In this document: piece by piece, positions 27,607-35,377 of the stretch | How positions within the stretch are numbered: position 1 is the first letter of the stretch | Layout: every line of letters starts with the position of its first letter | NCBI RefSeq assembly: GCF_000735605.1 | Contig: NZ_JPKG01000029.1 | Span: 62,001 to 126,000, forward strand | Origin: Allobosea sp. LC85 | GTDB taxonomy: Bacteria > Pseudomonadota > Alphaproteobacteria > Rhizobiales > Beijerinckiaceae | Direction of reading: 5' to 3' | Length of the DNA: 64,000 nucleotides | Position numbers and translations under genes: made by a program | The notes under the pieces: model-generated | What the model was told of the DNA's origin: nothing | Database searches by the model: none | The model's input: only the letters and a program-made list of their open reading frames with translations

Positions 27607-27621
27607 ATATTTCAGAAATAT
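27607..27621. promoter_or_regulatory. 15-bp palindrome, operator candidate
   Basis: ATATTTC-A-GAAATAT is a perfect dyad with 7-bp arms, lying ~235 bases before mrpE inside the AT-rich leader. The TTC-N-GAA core is a common form for dimeric regulators. No local regulator is obvious. Confidence 0.35.
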
Positions 27622-27682
27622 TCCGCCAACATCAGCGTTGTCGGGATTCTGATTGCTATTCGCCTAGAATCCAGCGGCTGAC

Positions 27683-27767
27683 CCATCGCCGCAAGATGAG
27701 ATCATCATCTTCGATAGACGTTATCAAAAATCTTCAAATCGAAGGAAAGACTTACCTGCGGCGATGG
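27683..27767 (+). ncRNA. candidate structured 5' leader (possible cis-regulatory RNA) of the Mrp operon
   Basis: An 11-bp perfect stem (27683-27693 with 27757-27767, CCATCGCCGCA/TGCGGCGATGG) closes an 85-base element. Inside are a 7-bp hairpin (27693-27699 / 27705-27711, AAGATGA/TCATCTT) and another 7-bp stem (27709-27715 / 27738-27744, CTTCGAT/ATCGAAG). The two share 3 bases and so could compete. The element ends 86 bases before the mrpE start. I do not recognise a known riboswitch class. Confidence 0.4.
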
Positions 27768-27853
27768 CTGGAAGGCTGCGACCGGCATGCAACCACCGGG
27801 CTGCCGGCCCTGAAAACCCCTGACTCGCGACGTTCGGCCAATGGGGCACGGTC

Positions 27854-28360
27854 ATGACCACCGAAACCGGCAGGCAGATCCCGCTCCTTGCCATTCTCAC
27901 GAGAGGGCTCGGCTTTCTCGCGCTATGGCTGATCCTGATCGGCCCCGCCCTGAAGGACCTGCCCATCGGCCTGGTTGCGGCGGCCGCCGCGACGTGGACC
28001 AGTACGGCGCTTTGGCCGGATAGCGGAAAACTGTCCGCTTCCGGCCTCGTGCGCTTCCTGATCCGCTTCGTGCCGCAATCAGCCGTCGCCGGCGTGGATG
28101 TCGCGCGCCGCGCCTTTGCCCCGCAGCCGGCATTGTCGCCAGGCTTTGTCACCTATCGCACCTCGCTGCCTGCCGGCATGGCCCGCAGCGCCTCATGTGC
28201 GGTCATGAGCCTCCAGCCCGGAAAGTTGCCCGTCGCGGCGGATGCGGATGGCACGCTTCACATCCACTGCCTCGATCTGCGCGAACCCGTGGCGGAACAG
28301 ATCGCCGCTGATGAAGCAGCCTTCTGCGGCACGCTGCAGAACGGGGGCGATCATGGCTGA
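27854..28360 (+). CDS. mrpE: Na+/H+ antiporter subunit E (MrpE/MnhE)
   Basis: This 168-residue subunit has N-terminal TM segments (LAILTRGLGFLALWLILIGP; LPIGLVAAAAATWTSTALW) and the family pattern SGLVRFLIRFVPQSAVAGVDVARRAF, then PGFVTYRT and the C-terminal cytosolic domain (CAVMSLQPGKLPV, LHIHCLD). It is part of the membrane-bound Mrp cation/proton antiporter complex. It is the first gene of the operon, preceded by the structured leader, and overlaps mrpF by 8 bases. Confidence 0.88.
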   Translation: MTTETGRQIPLLAILTRGLGFLALWLILIGPALKDLPIGLVAAAAATWTSTALWPDSGKLSASGLVRFLIRFVPQSAVAGVDVARRAFAPQPALSPGFVTYRTSLPAGMARSASCAVMSLQPGKLPVAADADGTLHIHCLDLREPVAEQIAADEAAFCGTLQNGGDHG

Positions 28361-28643
28361 CCCCTTCACGGGCGCGGCGCTCTTCATCCTGACCGTCACG
28401 GCGCTCGGCCTGTTCAAGGTGCTGCGCTCCGAGATCGCGGTCGAACGCATGATGGCAGTCCAATTACTGGGTACGGGTGGCGTTGCCGCGGTGCTGCTGC
28501 TCGGTGCCGCTTCGCGTTCCCCGGCCATGACGGACGTCGCCTTGCTGCTGATGCTACTGGCCGCCGTCTCCTGTGCGGCCTTCACCTCCGGGCAGTCCAG
28601 CCTCGGCGCCGACGCATCCGAGCAGGCGGAGGACGAGGCGTGA
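28353..28643 (+). CDS. mrpF: Na+/H+ antiporter subunit F (MrpF/MnhF)
   Basis: This 96-residue protein has three TM segments (GAALFILTVTALGLFKVLRS; MMAVQLLGTGGVAAVLLLGA; TDVALLLMLLAAVSCAAF), the size and topology of MrpF. I chose ATG 28353, which overlaps the mrpE stop; the frame is open further upstream but lies within mrpE. Its stop overlaps the GTG of mrpG by 4 bases. Confidence 0.82.
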   Translation: MADPFTGAALFILTVTALGLFKVLRSEIAVERMMAVQLLGTGGVAAVLLLGAASRSPAMTDVALLLMLLAAVSCAAFTSGQSSLGADASEQAEDEA

Positions 28644-28933
28644 CGTCGCTCGCCAATGCCTTCACGCTTATCGCCATCGGGGGCGGCGCTCTTCTGTTTC
28701 TCGCCGGAACGCTCGGCCTGCTGCGTTTCCCCGATACGCTCAGCCGCCTTCATGCGCTGAGCAAAGCCGACAATCTGGGGCTCGGATTGATCGTGCTTGG
28801 ACTCCTGCCACACGCCGAGACCTTCACTGGCGGCCTGAAGCTGGTCTGCGTCTGGCTGCTGGCCCAGATCTCCGCGGCGACGGCGAGCCAGTTGATCGCC
28901 GGGGTGCTCTATCGGCGCAAGCCCCGTCCATGA
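28640..28933 (+). CDS. mrpG: Na+/H+ antiporter subunit G (MrpG/MnhG)
   Basis: This 97-residue, three-TM protein carries the MrpG signature GTLGLLRFPDTLSRLHALSK followed by ADNLGLGLIVLGL. The start is GTG 28640, overlapping mrpF by 4 bases. It is a small membrane subunit of the Mrp antiporter. Confidence 0.88.
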   Translation: MTSLANAFTLIAIGGGALLFLAGTLGLLRFPDTLSRLHALSKADNLGLGLIVLGLLPHAETFTGGLKLVCVWLLAQISAATASQLIAGVLYRRKPRP

Positions 28934-29862
28934 CCATGGTCCTCGATCTCGCGCTCATCGTCTGGCTTCTCGCGCTGGCCGTCCATGTCGCCAGGGCCAG
29001 GGATGACCAGAGCGCGATCATCGCCTTCATAGCCTTCGGCCTGCTGCTTGGACTGGGCTGGACGCGGCTCTCGGCAATCGACGTTGCCATGACCGAAGCC
29101 GCGATCGGCGGCGGTGTCACCGGCATGCTGCTGCTTCGGGCCGAAGCCCGGCTGCGCCAGCGCTCATTGCAGCCGCGGACCCCGAGCAAAACCGCCAAGG
29201 CCGCCGCTGCCGTCGCCTGCACGGCCGTGGCGGCGGGTCTCGCGCTCGCCGTGCTTTCCTTCCCCTCGCCTGCCCCGACGCTCGCGCCTGCCGCCGCCGC
29301 GGCGCTCGACGCCACCGGTCTCGGCAACCCCGTGACGGCCGTCCTGCTGGCCTACCGGGCCCTGGATACGCTGCTCGAAAAAGTCGTTCTTCTGCTCGCC
29401 CTGCTGGGAGTGTGGTCGCTGGCGCCCGATCAGCTCTGGGGCGGCGCACCAGAGCTGAGGCAAGCGGTCGCGCCGCCGCCCTTTGTCTACCTCGCCCGCA
29501 TATTGCCGCCCTTTGGCGTGCTGATCGCCGTCTATATGTGCTGGGTGGGCGCGGACGCGCCCGGCGGAACGTTCCAGGCGGGCACCGTGCTTGCCGCAAT
29601 GTGGCTGCTCATCATGCTGGCCGGCCTGCGCCCCGCACCCGATACGAGGCGGACCACGCTGCGGCTCCTGCTGGTCGGGGGACCGGCTTTGTTCTTCGCG
29701 ATCGGCTTCCTCGGCTTTGCGGTTGCAGGCGGTTTCCTCGCCTATCCAGAGAGTGCGACCAAACCCATCATCGTCGGCATCGAGACGGCGCTGACGATAT
29801 CGATCGCCCTGACGCTTGGCCTGCTCGTGGCCGGCCCCTCCAGCAGGGCTCCCACGCCGTGA
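28930..29862 (+). CDS. fused Mrp/Mbh subunit: DUF4040 (MbhD) + MbhE + MnhB domains
   Basis: This 310-residue membrane protein joins three modules. Residues ~1-75 are DUF4040/MbhD (AIDVAMTEAAIGGGVTGMLL). Residues ~105-165 are MbhE-like (TAVLLAYRALDTLLEKVVLL). Residues ~180-310 are MnhB (VYLARILPPFGVLIAVYMCW, GADAPGGTFQAGTVLA). In the usual bacterial operon the first two modules form the C-terminal end of MrpA; here no NuoL-like MrpA N-terminal half is present and they are fused to subunit B. ATG 28930 overlaps mrpG by 4 bases. Confidence 0.85.
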   Translation: MTMVLDLALIVWLLALAVHVARARDDQSAIIAFIAFGLLLGLGWTRLSAIDVAMTEAAIGGGVTGMLLLRAEARLRQRSLQPRTPSKTAKAAAAVACTAVAAGLALAVLSFPSPAPTLAPAAAAALDATGLGNPVTAVLLAYRALDTLLEKVVLLLALLGVWSLAPDQLWGGAPELRQAVAPPPFVYLARILPPFGVLIAVYMCWVGADAPGGTFQAGTVLAAMWLLIMLAGLRPAPDTRRTTLRLLLVGGPALFFAIGFLGFAVAGGFLAYPESATKPIIVGIETALTISIALTLGLLVAGPSSRAPTP

Positions 29863-30209
29863 GCCTCGCGTCCCTCGACTCTGCGACGCTGTTTGGCCTT
29901 TGCGGCGCGGCGCTGGCCGGCATCGGCCTGTTCATCGTGATCGCCCATGCCGGCCTCCTGCGCAGGATCGTCGGGTTCAACATTCTGGGCGCCGGCATCT
30001 TCCTGGTCTTTGGGGCAGCGGCGCGACGCGGAGCCGCCGCCGGCTTTTCGGGCGACCCGGTTCCGCAGGCTATGGTGATCACCGGCATCGTCGTCGCGTT
30101 TTCGGCAACCGCCCTTGCCGTCGCGCTGCTGCAACGCTTGTTCGATCTCACCGGCCGGGAAAGCCTGGACGCGCCGGCGGCCGGCGACAAGCAGCGGGCC
30201 GAGCCATGA
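29859..30209 (+). CDS. mrpC: Na+/H+ antiporter subunit C (MrpC/MnhC, NuoK-like)
   Basis: This 116-residue protein has three TM segments of the NuoK/MnhC family: LFGLCGAALAGIGLFIVIAH, RRIVGFNILGAGIFLVFGAA, and PQAMVITGIVVAFSATALAV, the last being a near-diagnostic MnhC motif. I chose GTG 29859 because it overlaps the preceding stop by 4 bases, as at the neighbouring joints. Confidence 0.87.
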   Translation: MSLASLDSATLFGLCGAALAGIGLFIVIAHAGLLRRIVGFNILGAGIFLVFGAAARRGAAAGFSGDPVPQAMVITGIVVAFSATALAVALLQRLFDLTGRESLDAPAAGDKQRAEP

Positions 30210-31741
30210 CCCCGCTCGCGCCGGCCTCCCTTCACCTCGCCACCCCCGGCGGCTACCTGCTTGTCCTCGCGGTGACGTTGCCCGTTCTCGGCGTGCTGGC
30301 CATGCTGGTCCTCGCCCCTCGCCATGCCAGGCAGGTTGCGCTTGTGACCGTCGCCGCTGGCCTCGTCACCGCGATCGCCATTGTCGCCGAGCTGATCCGG
30401 ACCGGCACCGCGCTCACCTATATCGTCGGCGGCTGGCAGCCGCCGCTCGGAATCGCACTGCGCGCCGACGGGCTCTCCGCGACGATGATCGCGATGACGG
30501 CGGCGGTGATCACGGCGACATGCCTTTTTGCGCGGGACCTCTATGCGCGGACCCCGAAGACGCAGGATGGCCGGGCCCCGACGACCTTCTGGGGGCTGCT
30601 GCTGGGGACCTGGAGCGGGCTGAACGCGGTCTTCGTCGGCGAGGACCTGTTCAACCTCTATGTCGCTCTCGAGCTGCTGACTTTCGCCGCGGTGCCACTG
30701 GCCTGCCTCGACGGCCGTGCCGAGACCGTCGCAGCGGCGCTGCGCTATCTGATGTTCGCGCTGCTCGGGTCCCTGCTCTACCTGCTCGGCACGGGGCTCA
30801 TCTATGGCAGCTACGGAACGCTCGATATCCAGATGCTTTCGCGCGTGAGCGAAGGCGGGCCGGCCATCTCGGTGGCGCTCGCTCTGATGATCGTCGGGCT
30901 TCTCGCCAAGGCGGCGTTGTTTCCGCTGCATCTATGGCTGCCGCCCGCCCATGCCGGTGCGCCCGCAGCCGCGAGCGCCGTCCTCTCGGCCCTCGTCATC
31001 AAGGCGCCGGTCTTCCTGATCCTGCGTCTCGTGCTCGACATCGCGCCCCCGCAGGCCGCGATGCTGGCCGGGCAGATCCTGGCGGTTCTCGGCGCTTCCT
31101 CGATCCTGTTCTGCAGCGTCATGGCGCTTCGGCAGGCGCGACTGAAGCTGATGATCGCCTATTCGACCGTGGCGCAGATCGGCTATCTCTTCATCGTCTT
31201 CCCGCTCGCAGCCGGAAACGAGGCGCAGCCGCCCTGGGAAACCATCGCCTGGACCGGAGGCGCCCTCCAGCTGGTTTCTCACGCGCTCGCCAAGGCCGCG
31301 ATGTTCCTCGCGGCCGGCGTCATCGCCGAGGCCTTTGGCCATGACCGGATTGCCGATCTCGGCGGGTTCGGCCGCGTGCTACCGATCAGCGCCGCGGCTT
31401 TCGGCCTCGCCGGCCTGTCCCTGATGGGGATACCGCCGAGCGGCGGCTTCATCGCGAAATGCCTGCTTCTGACGGCCGCGGTCCTCAACGGCCACCCGTG
31501 GCTCGCGGCCACCATTCTGGCCGGCGGCCTGCTCGCAGCGGGCTATGTCTTTCGCGTCGTCGACCGCGCCCTGGCAACACCGACAATCGCGCTCGTCGCA
31601 CAGAAGCCGATACCACACCGCCTCGAGCTCGTGGCCCTGGTTCTGGCGCTGGCGGCCGTGCTGCTCGGTTTCGTGCCGCTCGAGCCCTTCGGCTTCCTGC
31701 AACTGGGACGCTCCGGTGCCACGACAGCGGTGGCGCCATGA
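30206..31741 (+). CDS. mrpD: Na+/H+ antiporter subunit D (MrpD/NuoM-like), copy 1
   Basis: This 511-residue proton-conducting subunit has about 14 TM segments. The conserved TM5 glutamate is present (E156 in FNLYVALELLTFAA) and the TM7 lysine lies in LLAKAALFPLHLWLPPAHAG; SHALAKAAMFLAAGVI gives the later lysine/histidine helix. These residues carry protons in MrpD and in NuoL/M/N. ATG 30206 overlaps mrpC by 4 bases. Confidence 0.9.
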   Translation: MTPLAPASLHLATPGGYLLVLAVTLPVLGVLAMLVLAPRHARQVALVTVAAGLVTAIAIVAELIRTGTALTYIVGGWQPPLGIALRADGLSATMIAMTAAVITATCLFARDLYARTPKTQDGRAPTTFWGLLLGTWSGLNAVFVGEDLFNLYVALELLTFAAVPLACLDGRAETVAAALRYLMFALLGSLLYLLGTGLIYGSYGTLDIQMLSRVSEGGPAISVALALMIVGLLAKAALFPLHLWLPPAHAGAPAAASAVLSALVIKAPVFLILRLVLDIAPPQAAMLAGQILAVLGASSILFCSVMALRQARLKLMIAYSTVAQIGYLFIVFPLAAGNEAQPPWETIAWTGGALQLVSHALAKAAMFLAAGVIAEAFGHDRIADLGGFGRVLPISAAAFGLAGLSLMGIPPSGGFIAKCLLLTAAVLNGHPWLAATILAGGLLAAGYVFRVVDRALATPTIALVAQKPIPHRLELVALVLALAAVLLGFVPLEPFGFLQLGRSGATTAVAP

Positions 31742-33363
31742 ATTCCGGCCTGCTCCTTGCCGCTTCGGTGCTCTTCCCGCTGGCCATGGCGGCCTGCTGC
31801 ATCTTCGGACGCTTCCGGGCCCGCGCGCTGTCTCTGCTCGTTGTCGCGCCCCTTCCAGCGTTGCTCGCGGCGCTTCTGGTGGCGGACGGGACCTCGGCCT
31901 TCTTCCCGCCGCCGTTCCGGATGTCGCTCGTGCTCGACCGGCCGGGTGCCATCCTGCTCGGCGGCGCCGCCCTGCTCTGGAGCGCGGCGGGCGCTTTCGC
32001 GTCGTCCTATATGGGCCGCGAGCCGGCAGTTGCCCGCTTCGCCGTCTGGTGGCTGCTGACGCTGACGGGCAGCCTCGGCCTCTTCATCGTCGGCGATGTC
32101 GCAAATTTCTACCTGCTCTTCACGCTGGCGAGCCTCGCCGCCTATGGGCTGATCGTCCATGAGCAGACCGCTCGCGCTCACAGAGCCGGTGTCATCTATG
32201 TCGTGCTGGCACTGCTCGCAGAGGCGCTTCTGCTGCTTGCCTTCGTGATGCTCGCAGCCGGCCACCCGGAGGCCAATCCTGCAATCCGGGACGTGGTCGC
32301 ATCCCTGCCGTCATCGCCGATGCGCGACGGCATCGTCGTCCTGCTCATCCTCGGCTTTGCCCTGAAGATGGGGCTCGTGCCGCTGCATGTCTGGCTGCCA
32401 CTCGCCCACCCCGCCGCGCCGATGCCGGCTTCCGCCGTGCTCAGCGGCGTGGTCGTCAAGGCCGGCGTGATCGGGTTGATCCGCTTTCTGCCCTTCGAAG
32501 CCGGTCTGCCGTTCTGGGGCAGCGTGCTGATCGCGGTGGGCATCGTCACCGCATATTACGGCCTCATCATCGGCGTGACCCAAACCCGCGCCAAGACCAT
32601 CCTGGCCTACTCCACGGTCAGCCAGATAGGCCTGCTCGCCGTGCTCCTCGGTGTCGGACTCGACAATGCCGATGCTGGCGCCACGAGCCTCGTTGCCTAT
32701 TACGCGGTGCATCACACGCTGGTGAAGGGTGCCCTCTTCCTGGCGGTCGGCATCCTGGCCGCGACCGGCGGAGCGCGGTTGCGTCCCGTCCTGCTGCTCA
32801 CCGGCCTGCTGGCGCTCAGCCTCGGCGGCATGCCGCTGACCAGCGGCGCGCTTGCCAAGCTCGCGACCAAGCCGATGCTGGGCTATGGGTATCTCAGCCA
32901 CGCCATGGCGCTGGCCGGCGCCGGCAGTACGCTGCTGATGCTGCATTTCCTCTCGATCATGGCACGCGATGCGCGGGAGAATTCACCGTCCTCCGCCCCT
33001 CCCGAACAGCTCATTCCCTGGCTCGTCGTCGCTGCCGCCTCGCTGGTGATCCCATGGTCGCTCTATCCCGCGATTGCGGGCGAAAGCATCGCCAGCCTGC
33101 TGCAGCCCGACGCGCTCTGGAAGGTGATCTGGCCCATGCTGCTGGGCGCGCTTGCCATGCTGCTGCTTCGCCGCATCACGAGACTGCCTGGCTCCATTCC
33201 CGAGGGCGACATCGTCGTGCTGGCAGAAGCCGGAACCTCCGTCATTCACCGCCTCACTGCCGGCATCCAGCAGGCGGACGCGCTGCTGCGCCGCTGGTCG
33301 GTGGCCGGACTGTCGCTCATCGTCGTCGCCGTTCTGCTGGGTGCGCTGATGTTCCGAGCCTGA
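31738..33363 (+). CDS. second MrpD/NuoM-like antiporter subunit, TM5 Glu replaced
   Basis: This 541-residue multi-TM homologue of the preceding gene is the last gene of the operon. LGFALKMGLVPLHVWLPLAH and VVKAGVIGLIRF keep the TM7/8 lysines, but the TM5 position aligned with E156 of copy 1 is Thr129 (NFYLLFTLASLAAYGL). This suggests it does not pump protons in the standard way. The C-terminal ~90 residues form extra segments. It may stand in for the missing NuoL-like MrpA half, as paired MrpD-like subunits do in archaeal Mbs-type complexes. ATG 31738 overlaps mrpD by 4 bases. Confidence 0.85.
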   Translation: MNSGLLLAASVLFPLAMAACCIFGRFRARALSLLVVAPLPALLAALLVADGTSAFFPPPFRMSLVLDRPGAILLGGAALLWSAAGAFASSYMGREPAVARFAVWWLLTLTGSLGLFIVGDVANFYLLFTLASLAAYGLIVHEQTARAHRAGVIYVVLALLAEALLLLAFVMLAAGHPEANPAIRDVVASLPSSPMRDGIVVLLILGFALKMGLVPLHVWLPLAHPAAPMPASAVLSGVVVKAGVIGLIRFLPFEAGLPFWGSVLIAVGIVTAYYGLIIGVTQTRAKTILAYSTVSQIGLLAVLLGVGLDNADAGATSLVAYYAVHHTLVKGALFLAVGILAATGGARLRPVLLLTGLLALSLGGMPLTSGALAKLATKPMLGYGYLSHAMALAGAGSTLLMLHFLSIMARDARENSPSSAPPEQLIPWLVVAAASLVIPWSLYPAIAGESIASLLQPDALWKVIWPMLLGALAMLLLRRITRLPGSIPEGDIVVLAEAGTSVIHRLTAGIQQADALLRRWSVAGLSLIVVAVLLGALMFRA

Positions 33364-33495
33364 ACGGTCGGATACAGTGCCCCGCACCCCTCCTTCTGCT
33401 GTGGAGCGCGTGACCCGCTTCGATGAAACACCAGGACAGCGGAGGCCTCGTGCCATGGCCGCCTTGATACGCATCATCACAGGACTGGACGAGAC

Positions 33496-35307
33496 TTGAC
33501 CCCGATCGAGAGCACAGCCGTCGTCACCGTGATTACGATTGCCCTGTTCGCCTGGAACCGGCTGCCGGTCATCGTCGTCGCCATCGGCGCAGCGCTTTCG
33601 CTCTGGGCGACCGGCGTTGTCACGCTGGAGCAGGCTCTCGCCGGATTTGGCGATCGCGCGGTGCTGTTCATCGGCAGTCTCTTCATCGTCAGTGCCGCAC
33701 TCGAGAAGACGGGCGTGACCGCCTGGGCGGGACAACTCCTGATCGCCAAGGCTGGCGAGAACAAGCGAACCCGCCTGCTGATCATCATCATGACGGCCGT
33801 CGGCTGCCTGAGCGCCCTGATCAGCGGCGGCGGCGCGGTGGCAGCGCTAATGCCAGTCGTGGTGATGGCAGCGATCCGGCTGCGTCAATCTCCGTCGCAG
33901 CTCCTGATGCCGCTGGCCTTTGCGGCCCATGCCGGCTCGAACCTGCTGCTCACCGGCGCGCCGAAGAACATCCTCGTCTCGGAAGCGCTGGAAGATGCCG
34001 GGCTGCAGGGTTTCGCCTTTGCCGAGTTCGCTCTCGTCGGAATTCCCCTGCTTGCCGGCACGATGGCGATCATCCTGCTGCTTGGAAAACGCCTGCTGCC
34101 CGAACAGAGCAGCGCGCGCTTGCCCGCCGATTTCAGCCGCCACGCCCAGACGCTGGTCGAGCATTACGGGCTGAGCGACGGCGTCTTCCGGCTGCGCGTA
34201 CGCGCCAGCTCATCCTATCTCGGGAGTGCGCCCACAGCCCTGGACTTCTCTGGCGATCAGCGTCTCACCCTGATGGCCGTGCAGGCCGGAGACTCCGGCA
34301 CGCCTCTGCGCGCGCCGACGATCTCGGAGGGCGACTATCTGCTGGTGAAGGGCGATGCGGCGGCCGTCGCCGATCTCGCTGCGGAAAAGCACCTCGCCTT
34401 GCGGGAGGACGAAGGTGACGACGAAGCCGGGCCGAGCCTGTTCAACCGCCGCTCGGGCCTTGCAGAGGTCGTCATCCCGCCGCGCTCGGCCCTGATCGGG
34501 CGGCCGATGTTCCCGGGCATGATCACCGACAGCGGCGATCTCGTGGTGCTGGCGGTGCAGCGGGCCGGCGTCGATCTCGAACCCGACGACGTACTCCAGG
34601 CGGGCGACACGATCCTGCTGGAAGGCAGCTGGAAGGCGCTCGACCTGCAGCTCGAAGATCCCGACATCCTGGTCGTCAACTCGCCTGATCTCGTCAGACG
34701 CCAGGCCGTGCCGATGGGCGCCGGAGCCGGCATCGCCGTCGCGGTGTTGGCCTGCCTCGTCGTGCTGCTCGCCACGGGCGTCGTCCCGCCGGCGGTGGCC
34801 GGGCTCGTCTCGGCCTGCCTGCTGATTCTCACGGGCATCGTCACGGTCGAGCAATCCTACCGGGCCATCAACTGGACGACGGTGATCCTCGTCGGGGCGA
34901 TGATGCCGCTCTCCACCGCCATGGTGCAATCGGGCGCGGCTCAGCTCGTGGCCGATTACCTCGTTGCGCTCACCGGCGATGCCGGGCCAATCGTCTTTCT
35001 CGCCGGGCTTTTCGTGCTGACCGCAAGCCTCGGCCAGATCATGAGCAACACGGCAACCACGATGCTGGTCATTCCCATTGCTATGGCGGCGGCCACTGGC
35101 ATGGGGGTTTCGCCCCGCCCGATCCTGATGAGCCTGTGTATCGCGGGCGCGGCATCTTTCATGACGCCGATCGCAACCTCGACGAACATGATGGTGATGG
35201 GCCCCGGCGGCTACAGCTTCAACAGCTACTGGAAGCTCGGGACGCCGCTGATGATCTGGTTCTTCATCATGGCGGTGTTCTACGTGCCGCTGATCTGGCG
35301 GTTCTGA
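33496..35307 (+). CDS. SLC13/DASS-type permease with RCK_C domains, copy 2
   Basis: This 603-residue paralogue of the 4997-6832 gene has the same layout: membrane half, two RCK_C domains (ASSSYLGSAPTALDF; PRSALIGRPMFPGMI), and membrane half ending YVPLIWRF. Long blocks are nearly identical (SPDLVRRQAVPMG, NWTTVILVGAMMPLSTAMV, PIATSTNMMVMGPGGY). The start is TTG 33496, matching the TTG start of copy 1. It sits 132 bases after the Mrp operon on the same strand. A Na+-coupled permease next to a Na+/H+ antiporter would be coherent, because the antiporter maintains the sodium gradient; that link is inference. Confidence 0.85.
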   Translation: MTPIESTAVVTVITIALFAWNRLPVIVVAIGAALSLWATGVVTLEQALAGFGDRAVLFIGSLFIVSAALEKTGVTAWAGQLLIAKAGENKRTRLLIIIMTAVGCLSALISGGGAVAALMPVVVMAAIRLRQSPSQLLMPLAFAAHAGSNLLLTGAPKNILVSEALEDAGLQGFAFAEFALVGIPLLAGTMAIILLLGKRLLPEQSSARLPADFSRHAQTLVEHYGLSDGVFRLRVRASSSYLGSAPTALDFSGDQRLTLMAVQAGDSGTPLRAPTISEGDYLLVKGDAAAVADLAAEKHLALREDEGDDEAGPSLFNRRSGLAEVVIPPRSALIGRPMFPGMITDSGDLVVLAVQRAGVDLEPDDVLQAGDTILLEGSWKALDLQLEDPDILVVNSPDLVRRQAVPMGAGAGIAVAVLACLVVLLATGVVPPAVAGLVSACLLILTGIVTVEQSYRAINWTTVILVGAMMPLSTAMVQSGAAQLVADYLVALTGDAGPIVFLAGLFVLTASLGQIMSNTATTMLVIPIAMAAATGMGVSPRPILMSLCIAGAASFMTPIATSTNMMVMGPGGYSFNSYWKLGTPLMIWFFIMAVFYVPLIWRF

Positions 35308-35377
35308 GCCCTGGGACAATCCGAACGCGGATCGCCACCCCATGATCCAATCGGCGCGGAACCGGCTCCGGCGCCGC

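Larger units (their letters stand above)
27284..27853. other. long AT-richer intergenic region upstream of the Mrp operon
   Basis: About 570 bases lie between divergent genes. A GC-rich first part is followed by a clearly AT-richer stretch (about 27520-27760) including TTATATAAATAATAA, unlike the rest of the window. It holds an inverted repeat CCAATCTC/GAGATTGG (27432-27439 / 27453-27460), the palindrome at 27607-27621 and the nested stem structure at 27683-27767. An ORF at 27493-27681 has no recognisable domain and I do not call it a gene. Confidence 0.6.

Noticed and set aside
27493..27681. 62-codon ORF upstream of mrpE as a gene or leader peptide
   Set aside because: No convincing ribosome-binding site or domain, and it overlaps the palindrome and AT-rich control DNA.
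27683..27767. Assignment to a known Na+ or other riboswitch class
   Set aside because: I could not match conserved loop sequences of any class I know; only the stems are visible.
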